From assembly GCF_958298935.1 (NCBI RefSeq), contig NC_084940.1, positions 20,269,146 to 20,333,145 of the forward strand: a stretch of 64,000 bases of DNA, given 5' to 3'. The notes below the pieces were generated by a model that was not told the origin of the DNA, searched no databases, and was given only the letters and a program-made list of their open reading frames with translations. Positions 11,282 through 21,540 of this stretch are shown here, one piece after another. Numbering within the stretch: the first letter of the stretch is position 1; every line of letters begins with the position of its first letter. The position numbers and the translations under genes were made by a program. The stretch comes from Phragmites australis (Eukaryota; Streptophyta; Magnoliopsida; Poales; Poaceae).

Positions 11282-13255
11282 TGTCACATAGTTTTAACAA
11301 ACAAAACCAAATATGGCTTATGTCTCCCCAGGATGTTCAACACACATAAGGACGTCATAGGTGAACTAACAAAAGCAATACTTTTATAGAATAAACGGTA
11401 GCTCTTACAACATTTGACATACAATGTCTTCTATGTGGATATTAGCAGCGGAACAGAAGCACTGGTGCCCAACAACACCGTAGGCAACCGATCTGGAGAC
11501 ACACACCTAGAACATCATGACCTCATCTTGATAATCTTCAACATCTTCACTCACTGAGCAACACTACAAATGTTACATGGCACAGGAAAAATAGCAAGTG
11601 TCAGCACATGACGCGCTCAACAAGTATACATGAGAATAATAAAATGTAGGCTTATATCAACGACAAACTAACACTAAGCAGTTGTTAAGTGATTGTAACC
11701 CAAACGACCCAAGAACTATCACTCAAGGGTACTCACCTTGCAAACTATAACCATCCTTCATATCATCAAACCGTATCCATAATCATATCCATGACCATAA
11801 CTCAAACCAACTAATCATGTGAGGATCCAAGTCTCTTATGACCATGAGCATGGCTGATATATCAGATTTTACACTCTGCAGAGGTTGTTTAGCTTCCCCA
11901 CGAGTTAGTGAATTCCATGTTGTCGTGTTTGCAAGACACTTAACATACACCAATGGTGTGTCACCTGGAGATCACCGTATGACATTACCAATAACCAAAG
12001 CCCACTCCAGTATATATCTACCCACTAAGTTTCACCACCAGGGATTATGGAAAGGCCGCAGCGTTTTCAACCCAGAAGCCCCCTTTTGTACTGACCAAAC
12101 ACACATTGGATAGAGCTCTAACTAGTATGCCATGCCTTACCCATATCATCTTCGTGGTTGGTACATTACTTCTTGGGTTGTCGCTCCATGAATTGGTCCT
12201 TACTTAGGTTACTTGAGCAAATACTAAACAAACAACATAACCATGATAACAACCATAACCACTCTACTCAAGGCCTAAGGTTCTATGTTGCTAAACCATT
12301 AACAAATTAACCATTATCATTACATATGTTCATTAGTAAAGTTTATGACACTTCCTAGTATCCCAAAAGCATGGCCCTAGCACTTCTACCCACAAAAGAC
12401 ACCTAACTGTAAACCATCTAGGTTCCAAGGGATGATAAGGGAAAACTAGGGTAAACCCTAACATTGACAGACATGCAAGTTGTAAAACATAAACATTTAA
12501 AACATATGTTCAAGATGATCAATGAGTACACTTGCCTTTTACCCATTACTACTCAGTGTTGTCGTAACCTTGATCTTGAAATCCCTCGAACAGATCCGAA
12601 GCGTCATCGACTAATTGTGACAACTAACGACAAACAAAAGTAACATCAAATAAACACCAAATAAACTCCAAATTGCAAACATAGAAGAAAAAGAACAATG
12701 GATTGGTATCTTTGATTGGGCTGGAAAAAGAGAACAGATTTGACTGGGCTTCTTTCAAGGAAAGATAAAACGATAGGAACTAGGGTTTCACATGAAATGA
12801 TAAAAAAGATTGTCTAAAGGATTAACATTTGTTACCTACAAATTAATATATTATTTTAATATCATAAACTCATGTTTGTGATACAATGACATGTAAATCT
12901 GGCTAGGACTTATATGTCAGTGTGACAACCATAAATTTACTAATTAAAATAACATCTTCATGTTGTAGGGATCTAGATGTTAATAAGAGATAACTACACT
13001 AGAGATGTGAGAATTAATACCTAAAACTGGCATGGTTGGATAGAACATGATCCAAGAAAAATTTGAGTGCAAGAATCACTCAAATCGGAGCTAAAACAAA
13101 GAAGTTATGAAATATTGAAGTTGTAGGGGCTTTTATGCAAAATCACCTAATTATAGGGATTATTTTTGTACTGGAAAAGACTGAATTGCTGACTGGGTTG
13201 ACTTTGATGATGTGGCTAGCTAAATAGGATGAGATGCCAACAAATTTGCTAAAGT
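11282..13255 (-). mobile_element. X1 5' LTR (5'-truncated)
   Basis: This is the reverse complement of the last ~2 kb of the family-X LTR, ending TTAAAACTATGTGACA at 11282. It matches 3336-4750 nearly base for base in long blocks. At ~13255 it stops abruptly at a Tat-lineage pol fragment, so the promoter half is lost. Confidence 0.75.
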
Positions 13256-13265
13256 ACTATATTAA

Positions 13266-14690
13266 AAAGCCATTCGGATTGAAGAATGATAGTGCCACAT
13301 ACCAATGAGGGATGCAGATAACACTCCATCATTAGATTGACCCAAACATTGAAGCCTACATCGATGATCTTGTCATCAAAACCAAAAAGAAGGAAGATGT
13401 CATCTTTGACCTACAAGAAACTTTCAACAACCTGTGCAAGAATCAAGTTATGCTAAATTTGGAAATGTGTACGTTTGGAGTCAATACAAGGAAATTGCTT
13501 GGATATCTAGTGCGTTACCAGGGAATAGAAGTCAACCCCAAAAAGATCAAATCTATTGAAGAGATGATACCTCCCAAGTCAGTATGAGAAGTTCAAAGAT
13601 TAACCGGATGCATGGCAGCCCTTAGTCGGCTTATTTCCCTGCTCCAAGATTGAGGACTTCCCTTCTTCAAATTGTTACAGGAACATGACAAGTTTGAGTG
13701 GTCAAAAGAAGCAAATGAGGCATTCAACAATTTAAACAGGTATCTTTCTTCCCCCCAATACTAGTCTCTCCCAATCCTAATGAAGATTTACTATTATACA
13801 TCATGGTTGGACCACGAGTCGTAAGTGGGGTATTGGTGGTGGAAAAGGAAGTGCAGGACAAATGAGAGAAAAGCCAGTGACCGGTGTACTACATCAGTGA
13901 ATTACTCCACGGTCCTAAAGAACATTATCCACAAGTACAAAAGCTGTTATATGCGGCATTGATGGCTTGTCATAAGTTAAGACATTACTTCTAGGCTCAC
14001 AAAATTACCATACCATCAATATTCCCATCAGGCAAGATCCTCCACAACAGAGATGCAATCGGCTGAATTGCCAAGTGGCCAGTTGAACTTGAAGAATTCG
14101 ATGTCCATTTCATACATCAAATAGGAATCAAGTCACAAGAACTTGCTAACTTTGTTGTCAGATGGATAGAACCAGGTCAACCCAGAATGACCGCATCAAT
14201 TTATCGGATGTATGAACTTTATTCTTCAATAGCTCACTCACACTTCAAAGTGTGGGGGCTGGGATTATACTGATCTCTCCAACAGGAGAAAGCCTACAAT
14301 ATGCTTCGTAGATCAATTTTCCAGACATGAATAACGTAGCTGAGTATGAGGGCCTGCTCGTTGGACTTCGAGTAGCCTTTGCTCTTGGAATCTGCTGCTT
14401 ACTTGTGTAAGGGGATTCATAATTTGTGGTGAAGCAAGTTAACAAGGAGTATCAAACCTCGGATAAGATCATGACATACTACCTTGCAGAGGTTAGGAAG
14501 CTAGAGAAGAAATTTGTTTGACTTGAGGTCAAGTATATCCCAAGGAAGGATAACTGCCTTGTTTATAGTCTTGCTATTGGAGCAAGAGTTCATCTTACCC
14601 CAGCAAGTATGGCGAGAGTTTCTTCTAAGGAGGAGACTCAAGCTTGGAGATAAAGTTTAAGAGGAAGGAATACCACGAATGTATTGATGG
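13266..14690 (+). pseudogene. Tat-lineage Gypsy pol relic: RT end, RNase H, second RNase H
   Basis: Joined plus-strand frames start in the RT palm (PFGLKNDSATYQ), then EAYIDDLVIKTKK with the IDD catalytic pair, then the connection TGCMAALSRLI. RNase H follows with YYISELLHGPKEHYPQ and KLLYAALMACHKLRHYF. From ~14250 the GAGIILISPTGESL and NNVAEYEGLLVGLRVAFALG motifs mark the additional archaeal-type RNase H diagnostic of the Tat lineage (RIRE2, Grande and Retand types). The N-terminal RT, protease and gag are absent and the integrase is missing downstream. Many stops and at least three frame changes are present. The left edge abuts the truncated X1 LTR. Confidence 0.8.
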
Positions 14691-14715
14691 TAGAAAAAAT
14701 GGATCGATCTGGGGG

Positions 14716-15834
14716 AGTATCACAGCGTGACTTAGTGTTTTTTCACCTCTGTGTCTTTCTACCGTCTAGCCCCCTCTAGCCCAAGCAACCATGGCCCCTA
14801 TTTATAGGGCCGTACGTAGCTTGGCGTACAAGTTATCACAATGTACAAATATCTGGGATCTGACCGAATTATTGGGCATTATCCCGGATAACTACTTTCT
14901 ACCCTACATGGGAGATAAATATCTACCGTAGTAACCATAGTGGTGCCTACAGCCTGAGGGGTGAGCCGGTCGCCAACTACAGCCCAGCGCTGCACTGTTA
15001 GGGGTGTCAGAACAGCCTCCATTATGCCGGTGTGATAGAGTGGCCTCCACCAGCCTAGGCGTTTATTGTCGGTCACTTCCTTGTAGGCAAAGTATGATCG
15101 GTGCTCCCCTTCTGGTAGATCTTTCCTGAGGCCTGATGACTCACCCTGTAGCCTCCGGGAAGCCAGCCCGAATAGCTAGAGACGGGGGCCTCAGGAGGCA
15201 TGGCTCCGGGAGGTGAAGGCTTCAGGAGGTGGGACTCAAGAACGCCAGGGCTTCAAGAGGCCGAGGCTTCGGGGGACCGAGGTTTCAGGGGGCCGAGTTT
15301 CAGGAGGCCAGGCTTTGGGAGGTTGAGCCTTCAAGAGGCCGGGCTGGTTAAGCCAAGGGGCCGTCGGGGGTCCTTAACAACGACCCCCAACAACGCCGTA
15401 CTGTCAGGGGTGTCAGGGAAGCCTTAAATGTACTGGGGTGTCAAGATATCACCACTTGCACCGGCATTTATCGCTCATCACTTCACATCGGTCCGGTGGT
15501 AGGGGGAGACATTTTTCTCCCTGATATTGTCTTCGGAGGCCTGTTGTATCTTAGACTTTGGAAAGCCGCCCGGGTGCCAGTGGAGTGGCTCGAAGGGGTC
15601 CACAACCTCCGGGGGTCAGGCATGTTGCTGAGAGTTCAGAGGCTGAAGGCTTCGAAGGGGCCAGGCATGGTTCAGAGTCGTGGGAAGGCTTCACAGGTAC
15701 AAGAGGTGGCACGAAGGAGCCCAATGCCTTCGGAGGTCGAGCCTTTAGCCGAGCGTCCGAAGATTGAGGCTCCAGAGGGACCTGGATAGTAATCTTCAAC
15801 CATTATCCTTAGGCTGGTTTATTTTCCCCCAATA
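14716..15834. mobile_element. Candidate LTR of unassigned orientation
   Basis: It follows the purine-rich GGGGGAG after the Tat pol relic and ends at CCCCCAATA. Read from the right, the end is TATTGGGGG, which resembles the TGTTGGGG terminus of the solo LTR at 45725-46449 with a TG to TA change. A near-symmetric TATA-like CTATTTATAG sits at ~14798-14807. It contains 16-18 bp GC-rich minisatellites. No partner LTR or target duplication was found, so boundaries and orientation are tentative. Confidence 0.35.
15190..15350. repeat. GC-rich minisatellite, ~16-17 bp units
   Basis: Imperfect tandem units of the form GGCTTCAGGAGGCCGA run through this stretch (for example GCTTCAAGAGGCCGA, GGTTTCAGGGGGCCGA, GTTTCAGGAGGCCA). 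Similar degenerate units recur at 15620-15790. Confidence 0.7.
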
Positions 15835-16490
15835 GTACCCCGTCATTCTTGGGCCCCGATGTTTTAGAGGGGGGAGAGGATGTAGAGGAAAACCAACTCC
15901 AGCCTGGTACAGTATCAAGGATGCCTGATGGCAATTCCCTGTCCTTAAGAAGTTTTTTCGTTAGGAACGGTGGGCGTCGATGGCGAAGCCCAAGGCTGAT
16001 GGTGTACTGGCGGTGGCAATATGCTCCGGAGCCTATTGGAGCTGGCATGCGCGGTGTCGGGACCCCAGGCCAGAGGGGCGTCGATGGAGGTGGTGCACTC
16101 TGAGGTTCGTGCCAAGGTCGATATAGGCTATCCGAATTTCTTCGGTAATGGTTCTTGTTTCCTTTTAAGGCCACCAGAGTAGATATTACATGTAGGATCG
16201 GGGACTCCACGCATTTTCCTGGCATGATGAGTCGTGCCACTACCGCGTTCTGACTGGACAATATGGGGGGTCATTAGTCTTGTGCCCATGCCCCTGTCAT
16301 GCGGTGGAAGGAGTCTGGGTTATTAATGTGACAGGATGTCCGTGCGAGGAAACGAGGCGTTCGTCATGGAATGCTTCCACGTGTTAGCAGAACGACCGGG
16401 GTATGGCCATGGTCCCCTCAGGCATTCAATGGGGGACACCGCCGCGTTGGTTTCGCTTCATCTCCCGAACTTAGGTGGCTCCTTGGCCCG
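15835..16490. other. Unassigned GC-rich stretch upstream of a TATA box
   Basis: No recognisable gene. Short reading frames occur on both strands but none matches a family I know. It precedes a TATA box and the acidic ORF fragments, so it is plausibly retroelement LTR or leader sequence. Confidence 0.4.
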
Positions 16491-16492
16491 GG

Positions 16493-16498
16493 TATAAA
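16493..16498 (+). promoter_or_regulatory. Candidate TATA box
   Basis: GGGTATAAAGC sits about 70 bp before a plus-strand ATG at 16562 and 190 bp before the acidic ORF at 16684. The analogous minus-strand acidic ORF at 38678 also has a TATA box just upstream. Confidence 0.4.
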
Positions 16499-16544
16499 GC
16501 TAGGGTCACCCGGCTAGATTCTCCACAGCCCTACGAGTGAGCAG

Positions 16545-16664
16545 TTATCCTTGTCTTGAGTATGGCGTTGTCTTCCTCCTATCCTCTTCGGAGATGTCGA
16601 TGATCTCGATGGCTTCTTTGGGAGCCGGACAGTTTTGGTCGTCGGCAGAGGTGCCTGTGGCCAT
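16545..16664 (-). pseudogene. Acidic ORF fragment with IEIIDIS motif (minus)
   Basis: A minus-strand start at 16664 gives MATGTSADDQNCPAPKEA, then IEIIDISEEDRRK. The hydrophobic-acidic string resembles the larger acidic ORFs at 16684 (plus) and 38690 (minus). With the plus-strand ORF it forms a head-to-head pair whose start codons are ~20 bp apart. I do not recognise the full protein; it is likely a retroelement accessory protein fragment. Confidence 0.4.
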
Positions 16665-16683
16665 GCTACTTCCATCTCTGTAG

Positions 16684-16971
16684 GTGAGGCGGCTGCCTGT
16701 CACTCCAGCCCGACCCTTGGCTCGGAAGGCCACGCCTGTCGGGATCATCGATATCTCTGACGATGATGAGGAGACCGACTGGGATCTCCTGCAGGGGGAG
16801 AGTGATGAGGAGAAGCAGGCATCTACGAAGATGACGGCGACTTTAATGGCAAAGGAGGAGGCTGGGAAGGCGAGGGAGAAGGCCCTGCCGCCAACCTCCT
16901 TGGACTCTTCTTCGTCCTCTGACAGCTCGGGAGCCGGCTACTGTATCGGCCTCCGCAGCGGTAGGACGTAG
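16684..16971 (+). CDS. Small acidic ORF with IDIS motif, likely retroelement accessory
   Basis: 95 residues. The N-terminal third is basic and proline-containing. Then comes VGIIDISDDDEETDWDLLQG, an acidic region, and a C-terminal part with a run of serines and Asp-Ser. The IIDIS core followed by acid residues, and DWD(L/I)L a short distance later, are shared with the minus-strand ORF at 38690-38295 (VEVIDISSNEE, then DWDIL). The IIDISDDDEE string fits the SUMO-interaction motif consensus (hydrophobic core followed by Ser and acids), but function is not shown. The ATG used is the first in frame; an upstream ATG at 16562 is in another frame. It lies beside Tat-type retroelement remains, so a TE accessory protein is more likely than a host gene. 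Confidence 0.4.
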   Translation: MRRLPVTPARPLARKATPVGIIDISDDDEETDWDLLQGESDEEKQASTKMTATLMAKEEAGKAREKALPPTSLDSSSSSDSSGAGYCIGLRSGRT

Positions 16972-17638
16972 ATGAGGCGCATACGCCGCCCCATGCGTGG
17001 CTTCTACTGGGACCCATAGGAGGTGAAGGCGGTCTTCTAGAGGGAGCTCTTGGTGAAGTCGCGAGATATTCGTACCTCACAGTCGACTATGGCCTTGTTG
17101 TGGGCCCATGGCTTGACCTAGTCACCTTGTACTCTTTCTCCCCCTGGTTTGCTCTGTCGGGGTTTATCTCCTTCGTAGCAATCTCTGTACTGTCGCTCTT
17201 TGTATGCGTCCTTCGGAGGTACTAGTTGTTTAACAATATAATATGGACCTTCGGGGATGGTCATGTCTCTTTCTATATCGGAGTGCAAGGGGATCTTTTG
17301 AACAGGTGATCGTATGTATGTTTGCCTTCGTGCCTTCGTACCGTACTTCCTCACCCTCTTCATGGCTGCTTTTTCGGATGATCGGGGTATCAAGACCTTG
17401 CATAGATTGTAACCGGCTTTGTTTTCTTCTTGGAGAGAGGTGGTCTTGGGGCTCTAGTGATGGTAGATACGCAGGGTAGCTAAGGATGGCTAGGCGAGGT
17501 GTTGGTGACTTCGCCGTTCCCAGCCATCGTGTTCTCCCTGGGTTTGGCATTTGGCTGGGCTATTTTCCAATCTTGTTTCATACTTTCGATCTGGCAAGGC
17601 CCTATTGGGATTCTTGGGGACAAGCTCTCAGAGATGGA
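16972..17638. other. Unassigned sequence left of Gypsy-1
   Basis: Overlapping minus-strand frames of about 90-105 residues exist here (17118-17550) but I recognise no domain in them. The stretch ends where the truncated Gypsy-1 5' LTR begins. It may be internal retroelement sequence belonging with the acidic ORFs. Confidence 0.4.
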
Positions 17639-18260
17639 CTGCATCATTAGCATCATAATTAATTTCAAGGAAAATTATTTTGGTGCACTAGAGCACTTCG
17701 TTTGAAATCAATTGGATGAGAGAAAGAAATTCGGGAGAGAAAAGAATTGAATTCGCAGTCAAACGGACTTGTCTCTCTTGTACATGGGCCCACCGACCGG
17801 CCCCACCATCTCTCCCTCCACTTGGGCAGCAGCCCCACCTGCTCCCTCACTCCCCCACGTGCTCCTCTGTCCTCTCCCAACCAGCTAAAGCAAGGGAGCA
17901 GCCCCCTCTCACCCCCTCTCTCTCAAACTCTCTCTTCCTCCCTCAAATCCGAGCTCAAGAGGAGGAATTAAGGTATGCATGTGGTACTCACATGATCACA
18001 AGCTTATGAGCTATCCATCCCTCCAATTCATTTTCGTTTTCCCGGAGGATTTGAGCTGGATTTGGTGTCTTTTGGTGTTTAGGGTTGAAATGTGAAGAAC
18101 ACAAGATTTCTTCACTTCCCGAGCTTTTCGTCCCATTTCCTCATTCAATCGGTGGTCCACAACCTCGATAAAGGCCTTTGGGTGAGTCCCCTAAACTCCC
18201 ATGGCAAGAATCTGCCTCTTGGATGGTTGTATTTTGAATTTTGAGCTAGGGGTTCGAAGT

Positions 18261-19630
18261 TGTCGGTGACACAGGAACCGGGGGTCCCCGAGTCCCGAGG
18301 CCAGAACAGCAGAGTACCACGTGGCGCCCTCCCTCGGGGGTTATCTCCCCGAGGATCGAGAATACCAAGTTCCGGGAGAGGGTGCTCGGGGCCATGAACA
18401 ATGGTCCCCGAATACCCGAGTTCTCCGATGACCCGAGAAGATCAAGAACCGGGAAGAAAGTGCTCGGGGCTGCGAACAGTGGTCCCCGAGCACCCAAGTC
18501 CCCCGATGACAAGAAAAGCCAAGTTCCGGGAGAGAGTGCTCGGGGCTGCGAACAGTGGCCCCTGAGGACCCAAACAGTTAGTTCTGGGAGAGAGTGCTCG
18601 GGGCCGTAAACAGTGGCCCCCGAGCACTCGGTTCCCCGAGGACCGAGGAAGGGCATGTCTGGGAGAGAGTGCTCAGGGCTGCGAACAGTGGCCCCCGAGC
18701 ACTCGGTTCCCTGAGGGCCTGAGAAGTCCATCGCCGGTGGTCCCCACATAGGCCCAGCGGTGAGGTGTCAACAGGTGAGAGGCCCGATGCCGCATTTAAG
18801 AGGGCACGTGGCTTGTCACATCCAACTGCTCCCACCACGCTTGCTGTCAGTCCCTGTCATGGCCTGGCAGGGAGGCGTGGGGACATTTAATGCATGGGTC
18901 CCATCGCACGTCATCCGGAGCGCCTCGGGATAATGTCGCAGAGCTCGAGGCACCCCGCCTGCCGCCCTGCTGTGTCAGACCTGCTCTGACCGGGCGGGTA
19001 CGCCGGGCTGCTAGGTGCCTGCCCGGTGGGCCCTCCCTGCGGCGCCCGTTGAAAAGTGGCATGATGACAAACAAGACCGGACGGGGGCGCGTTTTCAACC
19101 CTCCCCGTCACCTCGCGCAGCAGCCCATGATGGATGCTCTCCATTTATGACACCTTGGAAATCGTGCCATCCTTTCTGGGCACACTACCGCCCCGGCAGG
19201 TATATTGGCGGGGTGGGCTCCCCGGAGAAAACAAACAAAGAACACTCGGCTCAGTTCAGTTCGACCGATCGGAGATCAAGACAACAGAGGACGAACATAG
19301 ATCAGCCGAAGCATAGATCAGCCGAAGAGCAAGGAGCACGGAGCTCTAGACTAGACAAACATTCTTGTAACTCAGCAGATACTCAGAGAGATATTCTCAG
19401 AGCATTTATAGCATACACACAGGAGTAGGGTGTTACGCTCAATACGGCTCGAACCTGTCTAAAAATCCCCTGAGCATTTACTACTTCCTGCATCCAATCA
19501 TTCCACCTCCACCTGTATCCCATTTATTCCTATTTATTTCACCTATGAAGTGGATTCAGAATCATCCCCCTGGCCGAATCTCAAAGGGGGTCCCTTCGGA
19601 TCCCCGCTTGAGGAGTTCACCCTCCGACAG
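18261..19630 (+). mobile_element. Solo LTR, TGTCGG...CCGACA, with 5 bp target duplication GAAGT
   Basis: It begins TGTCGGTGACACAGG and ends CACCCTCCGACA. GAAGT is present on both sides (18256-18260 and 19631-19635), and the intact site is visible in the 3' LTR near 33565, where GGTTTGAAGTTCATGAG is uninterrupted. At 1370 bp with no internal domain it is a solo LTR made by recombination between two LTRs. The GTAGGGTGTTACGC and CGAACCTGTCTAAA blocks near 19426-19462 are where a U5 region is expected. Confidence 0.9.
18381..18710. repeat. Array of ~70 bp hairpin units in the solo LTR
   Basis: Five units start near 18381, 18461, 18536, 18594 and 18668. The best are perfect inverted repeats: GTGCTCGGGG, a short CTGCGAACAGTGG loop, then CCCCGAGCAC. 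Units at 18381 and 18536 have mismatched right arms. It is the same family as the array at 2860-3290. Confidence 0.85.
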
Positions 19631-19784
19631 AAGTTCATGAGTTCTTGATGAATTAGAAGCAATAGCCGAGTTTTGATCAATTTTGGCGTATACATGTTGT
19701 CCTACGCAGTAGAGGAAGTCAATGTGATGCTCCAGGTCCAAGTCCCCACTCCAAATGTCGCCGAAATCATCGCCGGTGAGCTCC

Positions 19785-19945
19785 CTAAGTGCCCCCGGCG
19801 ACTCCTAGCGGTCTAACCGCCACCCCAAGGTCGGTCAGACTGCAAGGGGCCAAAACCCTCTACACGGGGGCAGTTTGACCATGTTTCCGGTGGTCTAACC
19901 GCCAGTATACCTGCGGTCTACCTGCGGTCTGACCGTTGTATACCC
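19785..19945. repeat. Cluster of GGTCTGACC-type palindromic motifs
   Basis: Six or more near-palindromes such as GCGGTCTAACCGCC, GGTCGGTCAGACTG and GCGGTCTGACCG lie within 160 bp. The 3' LTR has the same cluster at 33730-33885 with several motifs changed. The core is GGTC-N-GACC. Confidence 0.75.
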
Positions 19946-21424
19946 AGACAGCACAGTTACTGCTTGCTAAAACTTGTAAATTCATAATAAATTCTCTGTA
20001 GCTCCAAAAATTATGAAACAAATTTTTTTGGTTTCATAATAACATACTCTACCTATTAAAAATATCCCCAGCCATGAAATAATGAATTAAATTTCTGAGA
20101 TTAATTAATTAGGTTAAAGCTTCATTAATTCATCATAAGTCCAAAATTGATGAATCCAATTTTGCTAGTTTCCTTATGACTTGTTCTATCTAGGAAAAAT
20201 GTTTTCATCCATTATATGCATATTGTGTCATATTTTTGCACTTCATTCATACTCATTGCATTGCACGCATTATTCTTTTTAGAGATCGCCGAACCGACGA
20301 TCCCGGCGAGCGAGGGCGATCCGGAGGCACCCCACCTTTGTGGGCCAGTGCATCAAGGCAAGCATCTATCATATTGCACCAGGTTAACTCAAAATGTAAA
20401 ATGTTAAATATGCTTATGTATGTATGCATGTGTCATCGGGTACCCTTGGGTAGAACCTAAGCCATTGCATTTCTTCTACCTTGGTAACCTGTTCGTGTAT
20501 GTTCCTTGTAGCCTAGAGATGATGTTGTGTCTAGGTGTAAGCTCGACTTGTATGCTTAGCAATGCATTAGGTCATCGGTAGAAGACGAATATCGGCGTAC
20601 TCCGTTGTTCGTGAGCTTAGGGTTGCTCCTGTCTTACAGTTATGTTTATGGTGACAAATACTTGATGCCGAGGTGGTTGAGATGTGGTGGTTGGTTGAGT
20701 GGTGAGTATGAGGCGAGGTGTGAGCGGTGCTAGGAGGGTGTTTAGCCTGTCCGGATGTGGAGTTCCCCTAGGTAGGATGGTAAAGGAAAACCGGGCACCG
20801 TAGACCGCTTGCACCGGTTAAGCATCGATCATCGGTGTAGTTGGCTTTAGCACTTACCTTACTCACCACATCCCGATCTAATGATAAGGCAAGTCGAATA
20901 CCTTCGCAGTTGTGGCTTTGTGAGGCCTGAACAACGAAGGTGTGAACGGGTGGGCTTGTAAGCGGTACACACCGATTGCACAGGTGAAGTAACAAAAGCA
21001 ATACTTTTATAGAATAAACGTTAAACTCTTACAGCAATTGACATATATTGTCTTCTGTGAAGATATCTGCAGCGGAACAGAAGCACTGGTGCCTAACAAC
21101 ACCGCAGGCAACTGACCAGGAGACACGCGCCTAGAACATCACAACCTCGTTTTGATAGTCTTCAATATCTTCACTCACTGAGCAGCAGCATACATGTCGC
21201 ATGGTATAGGGAAAATAACAAGTGTGAGCACATAGAGTACTCAGCAAGTGGGGGAAAGTAATGATATGCAGGCTTATACCAAGAATAGGCTATCACATGG
21301 TATATTTGCGTAAATGCGAGTAATGAAAACATATTTGAACTCAAAAGCATTAAACAATTATTAAGTGAATGTAACTCATATAGTCCAACACGCAGCATAC
21401 AAGGCTCCCCACCTTGCACACCAT

Positions 21425-21540
21425 AACCTTCTAGTATTCCCTGTACTATATCCAAACCACAACAATCTAGTACTCCCTGTACCAGAACCATAACCACAAC
21501 CATCTAGTACTCCCTGTACCAGAACCATAACCACAACCAA
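21425..21540. repeat. Tandem repeat of ~40 bp in the family-X LTR, about three units
   Basis: The units contain CTAGTACTCCCTGTACCAGA followed by ACCATAACCACAACC. The solo LTR carries a similar triplet at 36285-36385, whereas the copy at 1-1230 has one unit. Unit number therefore varies among copies. Confidence 0.7.

Larger units (their letters stand above)
3336..13255 (-). mobile_element. Family-X element copy X1: non-autonomous Gypsy retrotransposon
   Basis: In minus orientation the order is 5' LTR 11282-13255 (truncated at its 5' side), PBS 11265-11276, internal 9115-11264, PPT 9097-9114, and 3' LTR 9096 down to 3336 (its last ~580 bp missing, and split by another LTR). The internal part keeps only a mini-gag with zinc knuckles and a short piece of reverse transcriptase joined to the integrase zinc-binding region. 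It has no protease, most of RT, RNase H or integrase core. It could only have moved with proteins from another element. Copy X2 (20969-27219) has the same architecture. Confidence 0.7.

Noticed and set aside
15190..15350. Possible CRISPR-like array
   Set aside because: Units are adjacent and degenerate without unique spacers, and the genome is a plant; it is a minisatellite.
17118..17550. Pair of minus-strand frames of ~90-105 codons as a gene
   Set aside because: No domain or repeat copy could be identified, and the frames overlap each other; left unassigned.
18246..18749. Minus-strand frame of 167 codons with internal repeats
   Set aside because: It is a translation of the hairpin-unit array in the solo LTR; repeats in the peptide are the DNA repeats.
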